Below are positions 44,714 through 59,700 of a DNA stretch of 64,000 nucleotides, piece after piece (within the stretch, counting starts at the first letter, position 1; every line of letters starts with the position of its first letter). The notes under the pieces were generated by a model. That model was not told the origin of the DNA, ran no database searches, and was given only the letters and a program-made list of their open reading frames with translations. The DNA is taken from the NCBI GenBank assembly GCA_013822735.1, contig PNKZ01000001.1:62001-126000 (forward strand), read 5' to 3'. Origin of the DNA: Pirellula sp. Lineage in GTDB: Bacteria; Planctomycetota; Planctomycetia; Pirellulales; PNKZ01. The position numbers were made by a program, and so were the translations under genes.

Positions 44714-47700
44714 ATGATCGATCGTAAATCACGGCATCCGGGGCCGTGGCGAGCAACGAAAGCAGAGATTGAGACGATGCTGAAGGTGACGAGCCGTGTG
44801 GTGTGTGATGGGGCCAATTCTCAGTTTTCAAAGCATCGCGGGGCTGCGATCGATGCATTGCGATGGTGCGCAGGCCGACGATCGGTCGGCAGAATTTTCC
44901 GCGGCACCGCCGTGCATGGTCTGATCATCGCGCTGATCGTCGGCGGAACTCCCGGCTTCTCTCAGGCCGCGAACTACACGTGGCAAGTCGATGCGCCGAC
45001 GGCCGGGTGGAACGTCGACGGGAATTGGACCACGGCGGGGTTCCCCAATGCCTTGGGCGACGTCGCGAACCTGACGAACAATATCACCGGCGATCAGGTC
45101 GTCAGCTTGAATCAAGCGATCACGCTTGGCGCTTTGAACGTTGGAGACTCCGACGGTTCTCACTCGTTCACCATCGCCGGCGGCGGCGGCTCGTTGATTC
45201 TCGATGCCATCAGCGGTACGGCCTCGATTCGCAAGGCTTCCGGCGCCAATGCGCTCGACACGATCTCCGCGAACATTCTGTTCAACGATCCGCTCACCAT
45301 TACCAACAACTCGACGGGTACGCTCGCGCTCAGCGGGATTCTTACGAGCGCCTCGAGTTCGACGCCGCTCACGTTCCTTGGCGGCGGCAAATTCTTACTG
45401 AGCGGAGCGAATAACATCTCGGGCGCCGTAGCGCTACGTGGAGGGATTACGAGCATCTCCGCGGCGAATAACCTCGGCGACGGCTCGGCGACCAATACGC
45501 TGACGCTGGCCGGCGGCACGCTCCAGGCGACGAACTCGTTCAGTCTGGGAGTCAATCAAGGGCCGATCATCGGCTTGGGAGACGCCGTTATCGACGTCAC
45601 CGGTGCGAACAATCTCACGCTCAACGGCGCGCTGTCGGTGGACCCAGCCCTTGCCGGCAACGTACTTCTGACGAAAACCGGCCCCGGCACGCTCACGCTC
45701 ACCGGCACGAACAACACCGCCGCGATTGCGACGGCGGTCAACGGCGGCGTCGTCAGTATTGGCGCCGTGACGAATCTCGGTGCGGGAAGGCTCACACTCA
45801 ACGGCGGAACCTTGCAATACACGGGCAGTGCCGGTTCGCTGGCCAACGGTATCAATCTGGCTGCGGGCGGCGGTACCATCGACGTGACGACGTCCGGTCA
45901 AAAGCTTACGGCGACGGCACTCGTTACAGGCCCAGGCTCGCTGACCAAAGTAGGAGCCGGAACGCTGCAAATAGGCGCCACAGGCGCCGTATCGAACTAT
46001 TCGGGTTCGACCACGGTCGGCGGCGGCGTACTGGCAGGCGGCATCGATAGCTTTCTGCCTGCGGGTACGCAAGTAGCCGTCAACAGCGGCGGCACGCTCG
46101 ACCTAAACGCCTTCAATGTTACCGTCGCGTCTGTTTCCGGGGCCGGCATTATTACCAACTCCGGAGCAACGAAGGTTCTCACGCTCGGCAATACGTTCGG
46201 CAGCTCCGACACGACGTTTTCCGGATCGTTCAACGGCACGTTTACGTTAGTGAAGACTGCCGGCGGGACGCTCACCATTGCGTCGTCGACCCCCGGTACC
46301 GCCACGGGCGCTTGGACGCTCAATGCCGGTACGGTCAACCTCGACTACACGGCGAACGGTTCTGCTAGCGGCAACCTGCTGAACTCGCGCGACATGACGC
46401 TGAGCGGCGGCACGCTCAAGGTGACGGGTCGATCCGGCGCTACGGTCGCTCAGTCGTTGGGCAATATCACGGTCGGCGCTCGCGGCGGGCAAATCGTGCT
46501 GGTTCCCGGCGGCGGAACAAGCACCACGCTGACGCTGGGAACGCTCACCCACGTCACGACCGCCGGCGCTTCGCTGTTGATCAACGCACCGACGGGAACC
46601 GCGGTCAAAACGACGACGAACACTTCGGGTGCGATCTTCGGCGGTCGCTACGTCTTCACTTCCGACGGCGCCCATTACGATTGGGCCGTCAGTTCGGGAA
46701 GCACGCCGTTCACCATCGGCGGACTTGCGTCGGGCAACTACGTTCCGTTCGCTACCGCCGCCGCGACGGATAACGCACAGCTGACCGGAAGCGGCTTGCT
46801 CGCCGCCGCCGGAACATTGAACACGCTCAAAATCACCGCCGACGCCGCCGGTCAGTCGCTCGATTTGGGGACCTTCAATCTGGCGCTAACCGCCGGCGGA
46901 CTGCTGTTCAACGGTGCGAACGACTACACCATTGCCAATGGAACGCTGAAGAGCAACTTGATTGCGGCGGCCGGCACCAACGACCTCATCATCCACCAGT
47001 ACGGCACCGGCGCGCTGTCGATCGGCGCCGGCATTGTCGACGGGACGGCGGGGCCCTCAAGCCTGACCAAAGCCGGCAGCGGCACGCTGATTCTGTCGGC
47101 TGCAGCCAACGACTTCACCGGCGGGGTGTTCATCAACGCAGGCACGCTAAGTATCAGCAACAACAGTCAGCTCGGCGGCGCTCCCGGGTCGACGATTATC
47201 ACCATGAACGACGGAGCAACCCTCAAGACCACGGCGGATGTTACGACGTCGTCGCCAAGCGCCGCCGGCTCACACACCTTTTCGTTGACGGGCGGCAACG
47301 CCTCTTTCGATATTGCTCCCTCGACCGTGTTCACGATCAATAGCACAATTTCCGGCGCGGGAGGCTTGACGCTTAACAATACCGGCACGCTCTACTTGGG
47401 CGCCGCCGCAACGTACTCCGGGCCGACGTTTGTCGGAGCCGGCGCGACGTTGACGGGAAGCGTGGCGACGTTTCTCAATTCGTCCGGCGGCGGCAATCTT
47501 GATGTCGCACTCGGCGGAACGGTCGACATGAACAACAACGCCGTGACCGTCGGCGGGCTCTCCGGTGCGGGCTCCATCATTAACAGCAACGCAACGGCCG
47601 CGCGAGTGCTCACGGTCGGCGGAAACAACCTGTCGACGATCTTCTCGGGCGTGATCGGAGGAGGAGCGAACACGGCACTGACGAAAAACGGAAGCGGCGC

Positions 47701-50700
47701 GCTGACGCTAAGCAGTCAGAATACTTACACGGGTGCCACGCTCCTGAACTACGGCACCATCAAGTTCGGCGTAGACAATGCTTTGGCCGCCACGGCGATC
47801 ACGCTCATGAACGCGCAGTCCAGCGGAATCGTGCCGACGTTGCTCGACCTCGACGGACACAAGTGGACATCGGCGGGCATCACGTTTTACGGCACAGGCT
47901 CGACTTCCGTAAGCCAAGCAAGCATCAACATCGGTGCCGGAGGTACGCTCACCTTGGGAGGCGGCGTAACCGCGACGGTGAGTACCACTCCCGCCAACGG
48001 CTTTCAGGCCGGCTTTATTACCGGGGGTACCCTCGACCTGGGCACCGCGGCGCGAACCTTTTCAATCGCCGACAGTATCAATGCCGCCGTCGATCTCACG
48101 ATTACCTCGGCGATCACTTCCGCCGGCGGTACGTTCGGCATTTCGAAGACCGGTACCGGAACGTTGTTGCTCACGGGCGCGAATACGTACACGGGCACGA
48201 CGACGGTGAACGGCGGCGTGCTGGCGCTCGGCGGAACGGGAACGCTTGGCGCAACGACCGCGGCCTTGACGATGACCACCGGCACGTTGGAATTGAACGG
48301 CACCAATCAAAGTGTCGGGCTGCTGAACGGTGCGGCCGCCGGTACGATTCGCAATAGTATCGCAGGCACGGTCTCGACGCTCAGCATCGGCAACGGAACG
48401 ACGGCCGCCACGAACGCCGCTTACGCGGGCACGCTCGTCGATAACGGCGGTATTCTCGCACTGGTGAAGAACGGAGCCGGGGTGATTTCGCTAACCGGCA
48501 CCAATACATATTCCGGCGGCACGCAGGTCAATGAGGGTGTCTTAACGTTCGGCACCACCGCTTCGCAGTCCGCGAGCGGCACGACGCAGGTTGCGGCAGG
48601 TGCGGCGCTAGGGCTCGGCGTCGGCGGCACCGGTTTCTACTCTTCGACAGACGTCGACGCGCTCTTCGCCAATACGCTCGCGAACGTCAATCTTGCGGCG
48701 GGTGCGAGCGTCGGCATCGACACGACGGCGGGCGATTTTACCTACGCCACGAATCAGAACGCGGCTCGCGGACTGGTGAAACTCGGCACCAACGTGCTCA
48801 CGCTCGGCGGCATCAACGGCTACACCGGCGGCACCACGATCATGGGCGGCACGCTCGCCATTTCCTCCGACGCCAACTTGGGCGCCGCCTCCGGCGGGCT
48901 CACCATGTTCGCCGGCTCGACGTTGCGCGTTACCGGTACGGATATGCCGATCTCGAATCGCACGCTGACCCTTGCCGGCGCTTCCACCTTCGAAATTGCC
49001 GATATCGCCAATAAATACACGATCAATTCGCCGAGCATCACGGCCGGCGGAAGCATCACCAAGATCGGGCCCGGCGTGTTGAACGTCAATGCCGACATTA
49101 ACCTCAACGGCAACGTTCTCGTCGTCAACAACGGCGTGTTGGCGGTTACGCGTGCGATCACCGGCGCGGCGACGAACTCGTACACCGTCGGCAATACGGC
49201 ACTCGCCGCGGGCAACGGCGGCGGCGCGATCGTCCTGTCGGGCGCAGGGAGCCTCGGCTATACCGGTGCCGACGCTTCCGACGTGATTCGTATCGGCAAC
49301 GCTGCCGGCGGCTTCGGTTCGCTGACCGTCGGTAGCGGCACCACGGTGACGTCGACACGCTGGCGCGTCGGGATGGCCGGAACAGGCATCGCCAATATTC
49401 TGACCGGCGGAACCGTGACGCTGGCGAATTACAACATCGGCGGTTCGACCACGACGGGCGTCGGGACTTTGAATATCGCAGGCGGCACCCTAAACGGCAC
49501 CATGTCCACCGGCAACGGAGCATGGTCGGGAGCGCGCTACGAACAGAACATCGGCGTTGATCTTGGTGACGGCAATTCGGGCGGTACGCTCGACATGAGC
49601 GCGAGCAGCGGCAACTTCGGCATTGTTCAGAACAATGGCGCCGGCGTCGGGATCGTCAATCTCATTACCGGAGGTACGCTCAAGCTCAAGACGAGCGTCG
49701 TGCCCGTGACGATTACCACGGGGCGCGCGGAGCTGAACTTTCACGGTGGAACCATTGAATACACCGGCACGGCGGCGAACGGCAACTTTATCCAGACCGG
49801 CGTCACGGCCGTCAATATCTGGAGCGAAGGGGCGATCATCAATAGCGGCGGGCAGAATCTGACGATTCCGGCGCCGTTGCTGGCTCCGGCAGGCAACGGC
49901 CTGGCTGGTATCTCCGCCTCCGGGTCCGGATATTTCACCGCACCTTATGTGCAAATCAGCGGCGGCGGCGGAAACAACGACGCGACGGCCGTCGCGACAA
50001 TTGACGCCAACGGCAACATCACGGGGATCATCATCACGAATCCCGGGACCGGTTATACATCGGCTCCCGTCGTTACGCTGATCGGCGGAACGAATGGAGC
50101 AAGCGGCACCGCGACCGCAAATTTGAACTCGGGAAATGTGTCGGGCGGTTTGACGAAAACAGGTGCGGGCACCCTGACGCTTTCGGGAACCAATACCTAC
50201 ACCGGCGCGACGATCGTGAACGGCGGTACGATTTCCGTCGGTGCGACGACGATTGCAAACACAAGTTCGTTGCTCATCGGAGGCGCCGGCGACGGCGCGT
50301 TCGATCTTTATCAAGACGGCGTCGGCGCCCCGTTCAACATGACCGCCGACGCCGGGATTGTGTTGGGAGGCGCCTCGACTTCCGGCGGTCTTGGCTTCCA
50401 ACTCGGCACCGTATCCGACAGCATCGTCCTCAGCGGCACCGGCGGATTGATCATCAACGCCGGCGGCGGATTCATTAACGCCACGGCGCTGAGCGGTTTC
50501 GGCGTCGGCAACTACGACATTATCACCGGCGCGAGCAGCATCACCGGGTTCTCCAACTTGAAAATCGGTACGCTACCCGGCGGGTACGTCTACAGCCTCT
50601 CAAGCAGTTCCGGAAAGGTTACGCTGGGCGTTTCGGCCGTCCCGACTGCCGACCTGTATTGGACCGGAGATGTCGGAAGTAGCTGGAATTCGACGGCGGG

Positions 50701-53700
50701 CGGCAACACGAATTGGTCGACCACTGCGAACGGCTTAACCGATCCCGGCTACTCGCCCGGTGCGGCCAGCACGGTTTTCTTTAGCGCCACGAATTTTGGC
50801 GCAGCGAATCCCACGACGACGCTCGACTCCGCATTCTCCATTCAGGGACTCAAGTTTCTGAGCACCGGAGCAACGGCGGCCGCGATTGCCGCGGGCACGG
50901 GGGGCAGTTTGACGGTTGGTTCCGGCGGCATCGAAGTGCAAACCGGCGGACCCGCCACGACGACCATCTCCGCACCGCTCGCATTTGGCGCGGCGCAAAC
51001 TTGGAAGGTCGCCTCGGGTAGCTCGCTATTGATCAGCGGCGCATTGAGCGGCGGCGTAGCGAACTCCACTCAAGCCGCGCCCGGCCTGAACACGACGCTG
51101 ACCATCCAAGGGGGCGGTACAGTCGCGCTGAGTAATTCCGGTAACACGTTCACCGGCGACATTCTCGTCGACGCATCCACGATTGCCGTGAGCAATGACC
51201 GCAGCTGGGGCGGCGCCACAATCATTAGCAGTACGTCGCACACCATTACGCTGATCAACGGCGCTACGCTCAGCTTGGCTTCCGGCACGGTCAATCCCGG
51301 AGCGGCCACGACCGTCAACTACAACTTGATTCAGATCGGGGCCGGCAACGGCAACTTCGACATCGCGAGCGGCGCGATCTTGCAACTCGACGACCCCGGT
51401 CAACTCTACGGTTCGGGCAATCTCACGAAGAACGGCCTCGGGACGCTCATTCTTCGTTCGCAGCAATCTACGTTCGGCGGCAATCTCGTGATCGCAGCCG
51501 GGTTGCTGCAAATGTCCGGCCCCACGGGCGGCTTCGGCAACACCACGGGAACCACGACGATCAACTCCGGCGCCGCCCTCAACCTCAACGGACAAAGCAC
51601 GACCGAACTCGAAAACCTAACGATTAGCGGAACCGGCCTCGCTGCGTCGCCTGCCGGCGCCATCACCAATAGCGCCGGTACGGCAACCTTCGCCGGGCCC
51701 ATTACGTTGGCGGCGGACAGCACCATCGGCACCGGCGCCACCAGCTCCGGAACGATGACGCTATCGGGCGGCATTACCGGTCCGTTCAACCTCACCGTCA
51801 ATAATCTTGGCGCCTTCGGCACGATCTTCACGACGGCGTCCGTGAACAATGGCGGAACCATCACCAACTCCGGCACGGGCACCGGCGCCACGACAATTAG
51901 TTCCGTCATCGGGGCGAACGTCACCAGCGTCATCCAAGACAGTGCAACCTCGCAACTCGTCATGGGAGGCGTTGCCAACCTATTTAGCGGCGGTTTGATC
52001 ATCCGAGCCGGCGTCGTGCAAGGGGGTTCCCATGCCAACACGTTCGGCACCGACGCGAACGTCATTACGTTGGGTGCATCTTCCGGCAGCGCCGACACGA
52101 CCTTGAGCACGACGAGCAGCCAGACGTACAAACAGGCAATTAACGTGGCCTCCGGCAATACCGGCGTTGCGACCATCATCGCGGGTACGAGCACCGGAAG
52201 CATCGTTTTCAGCGGACCCGTCACGCTCAATAATCATGATGTTGTTCTGGGAAAAACAGGGACGACCGGGACCTCGCAATTCACGGGAGGCTTCACCGGC
52301 ACCGGAAACATTACGATCAACAACACGGTCACGAGCACCGGCGTCATCAACTTGGCGACCGGCGTCGTCAATAACACGGGAACGATCACTAATTCCGGCA
52401 GCGCTACGGGTTCCACGACGATCAGCGCCCCCATCGGAGCCAACGTCACCGGCGTGATTCAGAACAACGCTTCGACACTAGTCCTCTCCGGCATCAACTC
52501 CGCGTTCGTCGGGGCCGTCACCGTCTCCAACGGCATCTTGCAGGTCAGCGGCGCCTCGGCATTAAACGCTTTCAACACGGTGACCATCGCGTCGACGGGC
52601 ACGCTCAATGTGAACCAAAGCTTCACGATTGCCGGGCTCAACTCCATTGCGGGGGCGACGGTGACGAACACGAGCGCTACCGCCCGCGTGCTGACGTTGG
52701 GCGGTACGGGCAACTACACGTTTGCCGGCAATCTCATCGCGAACACGCCCGCGAATTTGAGCTTGACCGTCGCTCTCGCGGCCGGCGGAACGCAAACGCT
52801 GACCGGCAGCAACACGTACACCGGCGCCACGTCCGTGAATCGCGGCACGCTCATTCTCGATTTCGCGCAGGCGAGCGTGCTGACGAACATTCTCTCTGCG
52901 TCGAGTTCCTTGGTGTTCGGCGGCGGAACCTTGAGCATCGTCGGCAATGCGGCGGCGAGCAGCCAAAGCTTTACCACTTCCAGCACGGCCGGCGGTTCTT
53001 ACAGCACGCTCAACGCCGTTGCCGGCGCGGGCGGCCTCACCGTCGATTTAGGCACAATGACGCGCAATGTCAACTCGGCCTTGAACGTCACCACGACGAA
53101 CAACCCGGCGATTACGGTTTCGGGACTTTCGGTTGCCAACGGCATTGCGGTCGGTTCCAACGGCGTCGCCTTCCTCACGATCGACTCGACGAATTGGGGA
53201 ACGATTTCGGGCGGCAACATCACCGACTTCACTTCTTACCAGAACGACGACTTCACGGCGGCCGCGAACAATGTGAACGTCACGACGTCCGCCAATTGGA
53301 CCGGCACGACGGTGAACACGCTCCGTTTCGCCGCCGGATCTCCGACGCTGACGCTTTCCGGAACGAACGCTCTCGGCGCGGGCGGTTTGCTCATTACCGC
53401 AGGCGCCGGAGCAGTGACGATCGGCGGTACGGGATCGCTGGCAGGCAGCGCAGCCGGCGGCACCGTGGCGGCGCCCGTGGTCGGCGAGCTCGGCATCTTC
53501 CAGAATAGCAACTCCGTGCTGACCATCAGCACCCCGATCTTGAACAATGCGTCGGGCTTGAGCTACGTCTCGGCCGCTCCGAGCGGCAACACGCTGAACA
53601 AGTACGGCACCGGTACTTTGGTGCTTTCGTCGAATAAGAACGCCTACACCGGCGGTACGAACATCGCTTCCGGCATGCTGCAACTCGGCGCCGCGGAAGC

Positions 53701-56700
53701 GCTCCCCGACGGTTTCGCGGCCCTTGGCGGGTTGACGATTCATGCCGACGGTACGTTGGACCTCAACGGCTTAAGCGAAACCGTCAACGGGCTCTCCGGC
53801 TCCGGCGTCGTTGATAACACCTCGGCGACCGCCGCCGTGCTGTACGTCGGCAACGCCAATGCAAGTTCGACGTTCTCCGGCGTCATCCAAAACACGGGCG
53901 GCGCGTCGAGCCTGTCGCTCACCAAGGTCGGCACCGGTACGCTCACGCTCTCCGGTGCGAACACGTACGGCGGCACGACGACAATCAACGGCGGCGGCCT
54001 CACGCTCAATTTCACCGCGCCGGGAGCTCCGCTCACGAATATTATCAAGCCGAGTTCGGCGCTCAACATCGGCACCGCGACGCTTACGGTCACCGGCTCG
54101 GTCGTCGCCAATAGCCAGACCTTTGCAAGCACGACCATCGGCGGCAGCAGTCGCGTGACGCAATCCGGCACCACGCCGAACCTCACGGTCAACCTCGGCG
54201 CGATCTCGCGCGTCGCCGGTTCCGGGGGCACGCTGAATGTCACGCTCGTGTCGCCCGGCGTCGTCACCACCACGAACACGAACGACGCCACAGGCATTCT
54301 CGGTGCCTGGGCCGTCGTCAATAGCGCCGACTTCGCGACGGTCAACGCGAGCAATCAGATCGTAGCCTACACGGGTTATACGGCGTTCGCCGGCGCTACG
54401 GGCGCCGGAAGCACAACCCAAAATGCTCGCTTTGACGCGGGCAACAGCGTAAGCGCCGCCACCGTCGACTTCAACACCGTCAAGCTCGGCACGACGAGCA
54501 TCGCGTTTGCCGCGGCGACTAATATCCTGCGTCTCGGCGCCGTCGGTTCGATTCTTATGCCCACGGGTACCGGGACGTCCACGATCGGTTCCGCGGCCAA
54601 CAACGGCATTCTGACCGCGGGCGGTACCGTCGCCAACGCCGCGGGCGAGTTGAACGTCATCAACTGGAGCGCCAGCACGCTCACGATCAACTCGACGATC
54701 GCCAACAACGGCGCCGGAGCGGTGACGCTCGTGAAGTCCGGCAGCGGCGCTCTCACGCTTGCCGGCACGAACACCTATTCCGGCGGAACTATTATCAATC
54801 AGGGTACGTTAACCGCCTCGAACGCCAACCAACTCGGGTCCGGCGGTATCACGCTCAACGGCGGACAATTGACCTTCTCCGCGGATTCCGGACTCGCGCT
54901 CGGCATCACCCTCGGAGCAGGCGGCGGTACGCTCAACTGGTCCGGAATCTCCGGCGGCGATCGAACATTCGGGGCCTCGGGCAATATCGGCGTCACCGGC
55001 GTCGGCCCCCGCGTCCTCACGTTCAACGGCGGCGGCAGCGATCGTCGCGCCATCTTTGTGTCGAATATTATCGACGGAAGCGGAGGTGCGACGAGCGTCG
55101 TGTTGAACTTCGGCGCCGATAATCGCAACTTGCGTCTCACCGGAGCGAATACGTACACCGGTACGACCACGATCACGCGCGGTATTCTCGATTTCACGGC
55201 CGTCACCGGTATTGCGGGCGGCATCTCGAGCGCGGCGACCGTTGGAAATATTCTGTTCAACGCCACCGGCGCTAATCGCGCTATTCTTCAAAGCAGCCTC
55301 GGCACGCAAGTCGCCTTGACCCGTTCGTTAGGCTACGGCGACGGCCAGATCCATTGGGAAGGCAACGGCGGCTTTTCCAACAACTCGGCCGGCACGACCT
55401 GGGCCGTGAATCTCGGCGGCGCCGGGGCTACGCTCGTGTGGGGACAAGGGGGCTTTGTTCCCAACGGCAGCATACTTCAGTTCGGCGCCACGAGTATTGC
55501 AAACTCGGTCAACGGTATTGGTGCCGTCGACTTTCAGAACGGCATTCACCTCGGCGATACGTTGCGCACCATTGAAGCCGGTTCGGCCAACGATAAGCTC
55601 GGCAACACCCCGTACGACGTCATCTTGAGCGGAAATCTAACCAGCTCCGCCGGCGGCGGCATCAACAAGACCGGAGCCGGAGTATTGATCCTCGGCGGCG
55701 TCAATAATCTCTCGACCACGACAAGTGTCACGGTTTCCGCCGGCGCGCTCATCTTCAAGAACCTCGCCGCCATTCCCGGCACCGGCGCCAACATCACGCT
55801 CTCGGAGACGCCCGGCGGCAACTCCGCCTTCGGCCTCGACGGCGACACCAATCCGCTCGCTTCGCTCGGCGCCCGTATCGCCAACCCGCTCAATGCCACG
55901 GCGGCCTTCACGCTCGGCGCCGATAGTAACGTTGACTTTGATTTCAGCGCCTATCCGAAGATGCGCCTGGCCGCCTACGCCTTTACGCTTCCGACCAAGG
56001 CCATCACCTATACCGGCACGATCACTCCGGCCAATAGCACCTATATGTTCGGCGGCACGCCCTACGCGAGCGACGCCACGAATACGCTGGCTACGACGCT
56101 CGTACTCGCCAATCGCAATGCGCTGACCGGCGTCAACGCTCTCAACATGTCCTACGGCAACCTTACGTTGCTCAGCTCGAATAACTATACCGGCGGCACC
56201 ACGATCGACGGCAATGCCGTCGGAAATCCGGTGGTTGGCGTCGGCAGTAATGCGGCGTTCGGTACTGGAGATATCCTCCTTTCCGGCAATCAAACGCGCG
56301 CGCTCGGCGCCGTGAATGGAGATCGGTACGTCGCCAACAATATCAGTTTTGCAGGCACGGCGCAAAGCATCGTATTAGGGGGAGACTCCGGCAACGACGG
56401 AGTCTCCAACACGGCTAACGGCGGCGGCCTCACCTATCTCGGCACCATCACGATTTCCAGCTCCCACTCGGCGCCGGCCATTGTCGGACGCACGAGTCAT
56501 CAGATTCTTCTACTCGGTAACATTACCAACCCCGCCTTAACGACCGGACTGACGTTCGGCGTCAGTACCAATTCGTTGACGAGCCTTCTGGCAACGGCCG
56601 CTAACGGCGGCGTCGCGAAAACATACACCGGGACCTCCATCCTGAACGACGGCACCGTGCTCGTGATCGACGATGATAGCGCGCTCGGCGTCGCGACGAA

Positions 56701-59700
56701 CGGGGTTCGTCTCGGCAGCGGCACTTCAACCGCCGCCAATTTACGAGTTCAGCCGGGCACCGCTGCCGTAGTTCTCAATGCGTCGCGTACCGTGACGCTT
56801 CGCACCGACAGCAGCCAGATCATTCAAGTAGGCCGCGGCAGCACGCTCACGATTGCCGGCGTTCTCGCCGGCGGCAGTACGAACACGGGCGCGCGCACGT
56901 TTTCCAAGTTCGATGCCGGAACTTTGGTGCTGCAGAACAAGAGCACCTACGCAGGCGCCGCCACCAACTCCAATTCGATTGCCTTGCGCGGCGGTGCGCT
57001 GCGGCTCGATTCATCGTCCGGCGCGTTCACCGCGACGACTGATCGCTTCTTCGCCGATGCTGCGAATCCGTTGGCCATCGCGTTTAGCGCCGCTACCGGC
57101 ACCTTCGCCGGCGGCGCTACGTTGGAAATCGTGCAAGCTGCGACGAACGCCTTCGCGCTTACGCAAGGATTCGGCAACCTCACGTTCAACACGGGAGCGA
57201 ACGTCATTAAGTTGACGAATAACTCCGCGACCCAAGCGTTAACGCTCAATCTAGGGTCGACCTTTACGCGAGCTACGCTTATCGGCGCTACGGTGAATTT
57301 CGTCACGAACTCGGCCGGCGGCGTGAACACCATTGGGTCGGCGATCGCGAACGCCAACGGCATCATCGGCGGCTACGCGACCTTTAACGGCGTCGATTGG
57401 GCGACGCAGTCCGGCGGCGCCATTATCGCGCTTCCTTCGGGAAGCTATACCACGCTGGCGGCCGCCTCGAACAGCGCCACCACGAACTTTGTGCTCAGCT
57501 CCGGAACCGTAGCCCTCACGGCGGCCGGCGGCAGCGTGAACTCCCTGAAGCTCGTCGGCAGCGCCGGGGCCGGCACAAACGTCACGCTCAACGGCACCTT
57601 GACCGTCACCTCGCGCGGGATTCTCTTCGACAACACCTTGGGCAATGCGTCCATTTCCGGCGGCACGCAGCTCGGCGCCAACGGTAGCGAGATCATCGTC
57701 CATACGAGCGGTAGCGGCGATATTACCACCAACAAACTCACGCTCAACGGCGTGATTAAGGGGACGTCGACGGTTCTCACCAAGTCGGGTTCCGGAACGT
57801 TGGTGCTGGCGGGCGCCAACAACTACACCGGTTCGCTCATCATCAACGAAGGGGTGCTCGAATACGCCAACGGGAGCGTCGCCGGACAAAACCTGGGCAG
57901 CCCCACGGCCGGTGCGACGAACATTTTGCTCAACGGCGGCGTTCTCCGTCAAACTACGACCAATAATCTGATCTACGGCATCACCGTCAACGGCTACGCC
58001 GCGTTCGATGTTCAGAACGGCGTCACCGTTACGCAATCCGCGCAAGGCATCACCGGCAAGGTCGGCGTCGCGGGCATCCTTCAGAAGACGGGCGTCGGCA
58101 CGCTGACCTTTAGCGGCACGACCGACAATCCGTCGCTGAGCCTGGAAGTCGTCGCCGGTACGGTCAATCTCGGCAAGACGTCGACCGCTGCGGTCCACTC
58201 CGTCGGGGTCGCCGCCGGTAACGCCGCCGCGTCGACGATGGGGGCCGCGTTGCTCATCGGCGCCAACGGAACCGTGAACATCACCGGCACCGGCGGCGAT
58301 CAGATCCACGATCAAAGCAGCGTCGTCGTCCGCGCCAACGGCGTGCTGAATCTCGGCGGCGGCACCGCCACGGCCGAATCCTTCGATAGCCTCGCAGGCA
58401 CGGGCAGCGTGACCAACAATAACTTGAACGGCACCTTCACGCTGACCCTCGGAGCCGGCAACAACGTGAACGTCTCGGCCTACTCCGTGGCGGCAGCCGA
58501 CGCAGGCGTCGCCTCGACCGGACTCAATAACTTCGGCGGCGTCATCTCCGACGGCGGTGCCGGCAAGCTGGTCGCGCTCACCAAGATCGGCGGCGGCATC
58601 CAAATCCTCAGCGGTCAAAACACCTACTCCGGCACCACCTCGATCAACGCGGGCACGTTGCAACTCGGCGTCGCCAATGCATTGCCGTTCGGCGTCGGCA
58701 AGGGGGACGTCAACATCATCGGCAACGGTTACGGCGCCGGCACGATCAACGGCGGCACGAGCATCGGCTCCGCGAACTTGATTCTCGCACCCGGCACGCT
58801 CGACATGGGGGGCTTCGACCAACAGATCAACGGCCTCAATTCCTCCACCGGCGGTTACGTACTCAACAATCCCACCGTCGCTTGGAACGGCTCGGCTTGG
58901 GTCGCCGCGAACGCGACGAATTTGCTCACGCTCGGCAACGGCGACGCCGCCGGCAGCTACAACGGCACGCTCGCCAACGGCTACTCCGTCGCTCCCGGCG
59001 CGACGACGGCCCAGGCCTACACGGGAATTCTGCGGCTCGCCAAGGTCGGCGGCGGCACGCAGGCCCTCATCGGTAAGAACATCAGCTACACCGGCGCCAC
59101 GACGATCTCCGGCGGCATCCTCCGCCTCACCGACACCACGGCCTTCCAAAGCGACGTGACCAACAACGCAGCCTTGGACCTCAACGCCACGACCGGCGCG
59201 TGGACGATGGCCAACAACATCAGCGGGTCCGGCGTCGTCAACAAGCTCGGCTCCGGCACCGTGTTCCTGACAAGCCTCAACAGCTACACCGGCGCCACCA
59301 CCATCAGCGACGGCGTTTTGAGCGTCACGACGTTGGCCGACGGCGGCACCGCCAGCGGCATTGGCGCAGCGCTCAGTCTCGCCGACAACCTCGTCTTCGA
59401 CGGCGGCACGCTCCGCTACACCGGCTCCTCCGTCGCCATCAATCGCAACTTTAAGATCAACGCCGGCAAGACCGCGGTGATCGACGTCGCCACGGCCGGC
59501 ACCGTGCTTTCGATCTCCGGCACCAGCGCCGCGACCAACGGCAACTTCACGAAGTCGGGCTTCGGCACGCTTTCGCTCGGATCCGGCGTCTACGGCCACA
59601 GCGGCACGACGATCGTCTCCTCCGGAACGTTGAACGCCGCCAACGGCGCCACACTCACCGGCGGACTCACCGTGCAACAGAACGCTACGTTCAGCCCGGG

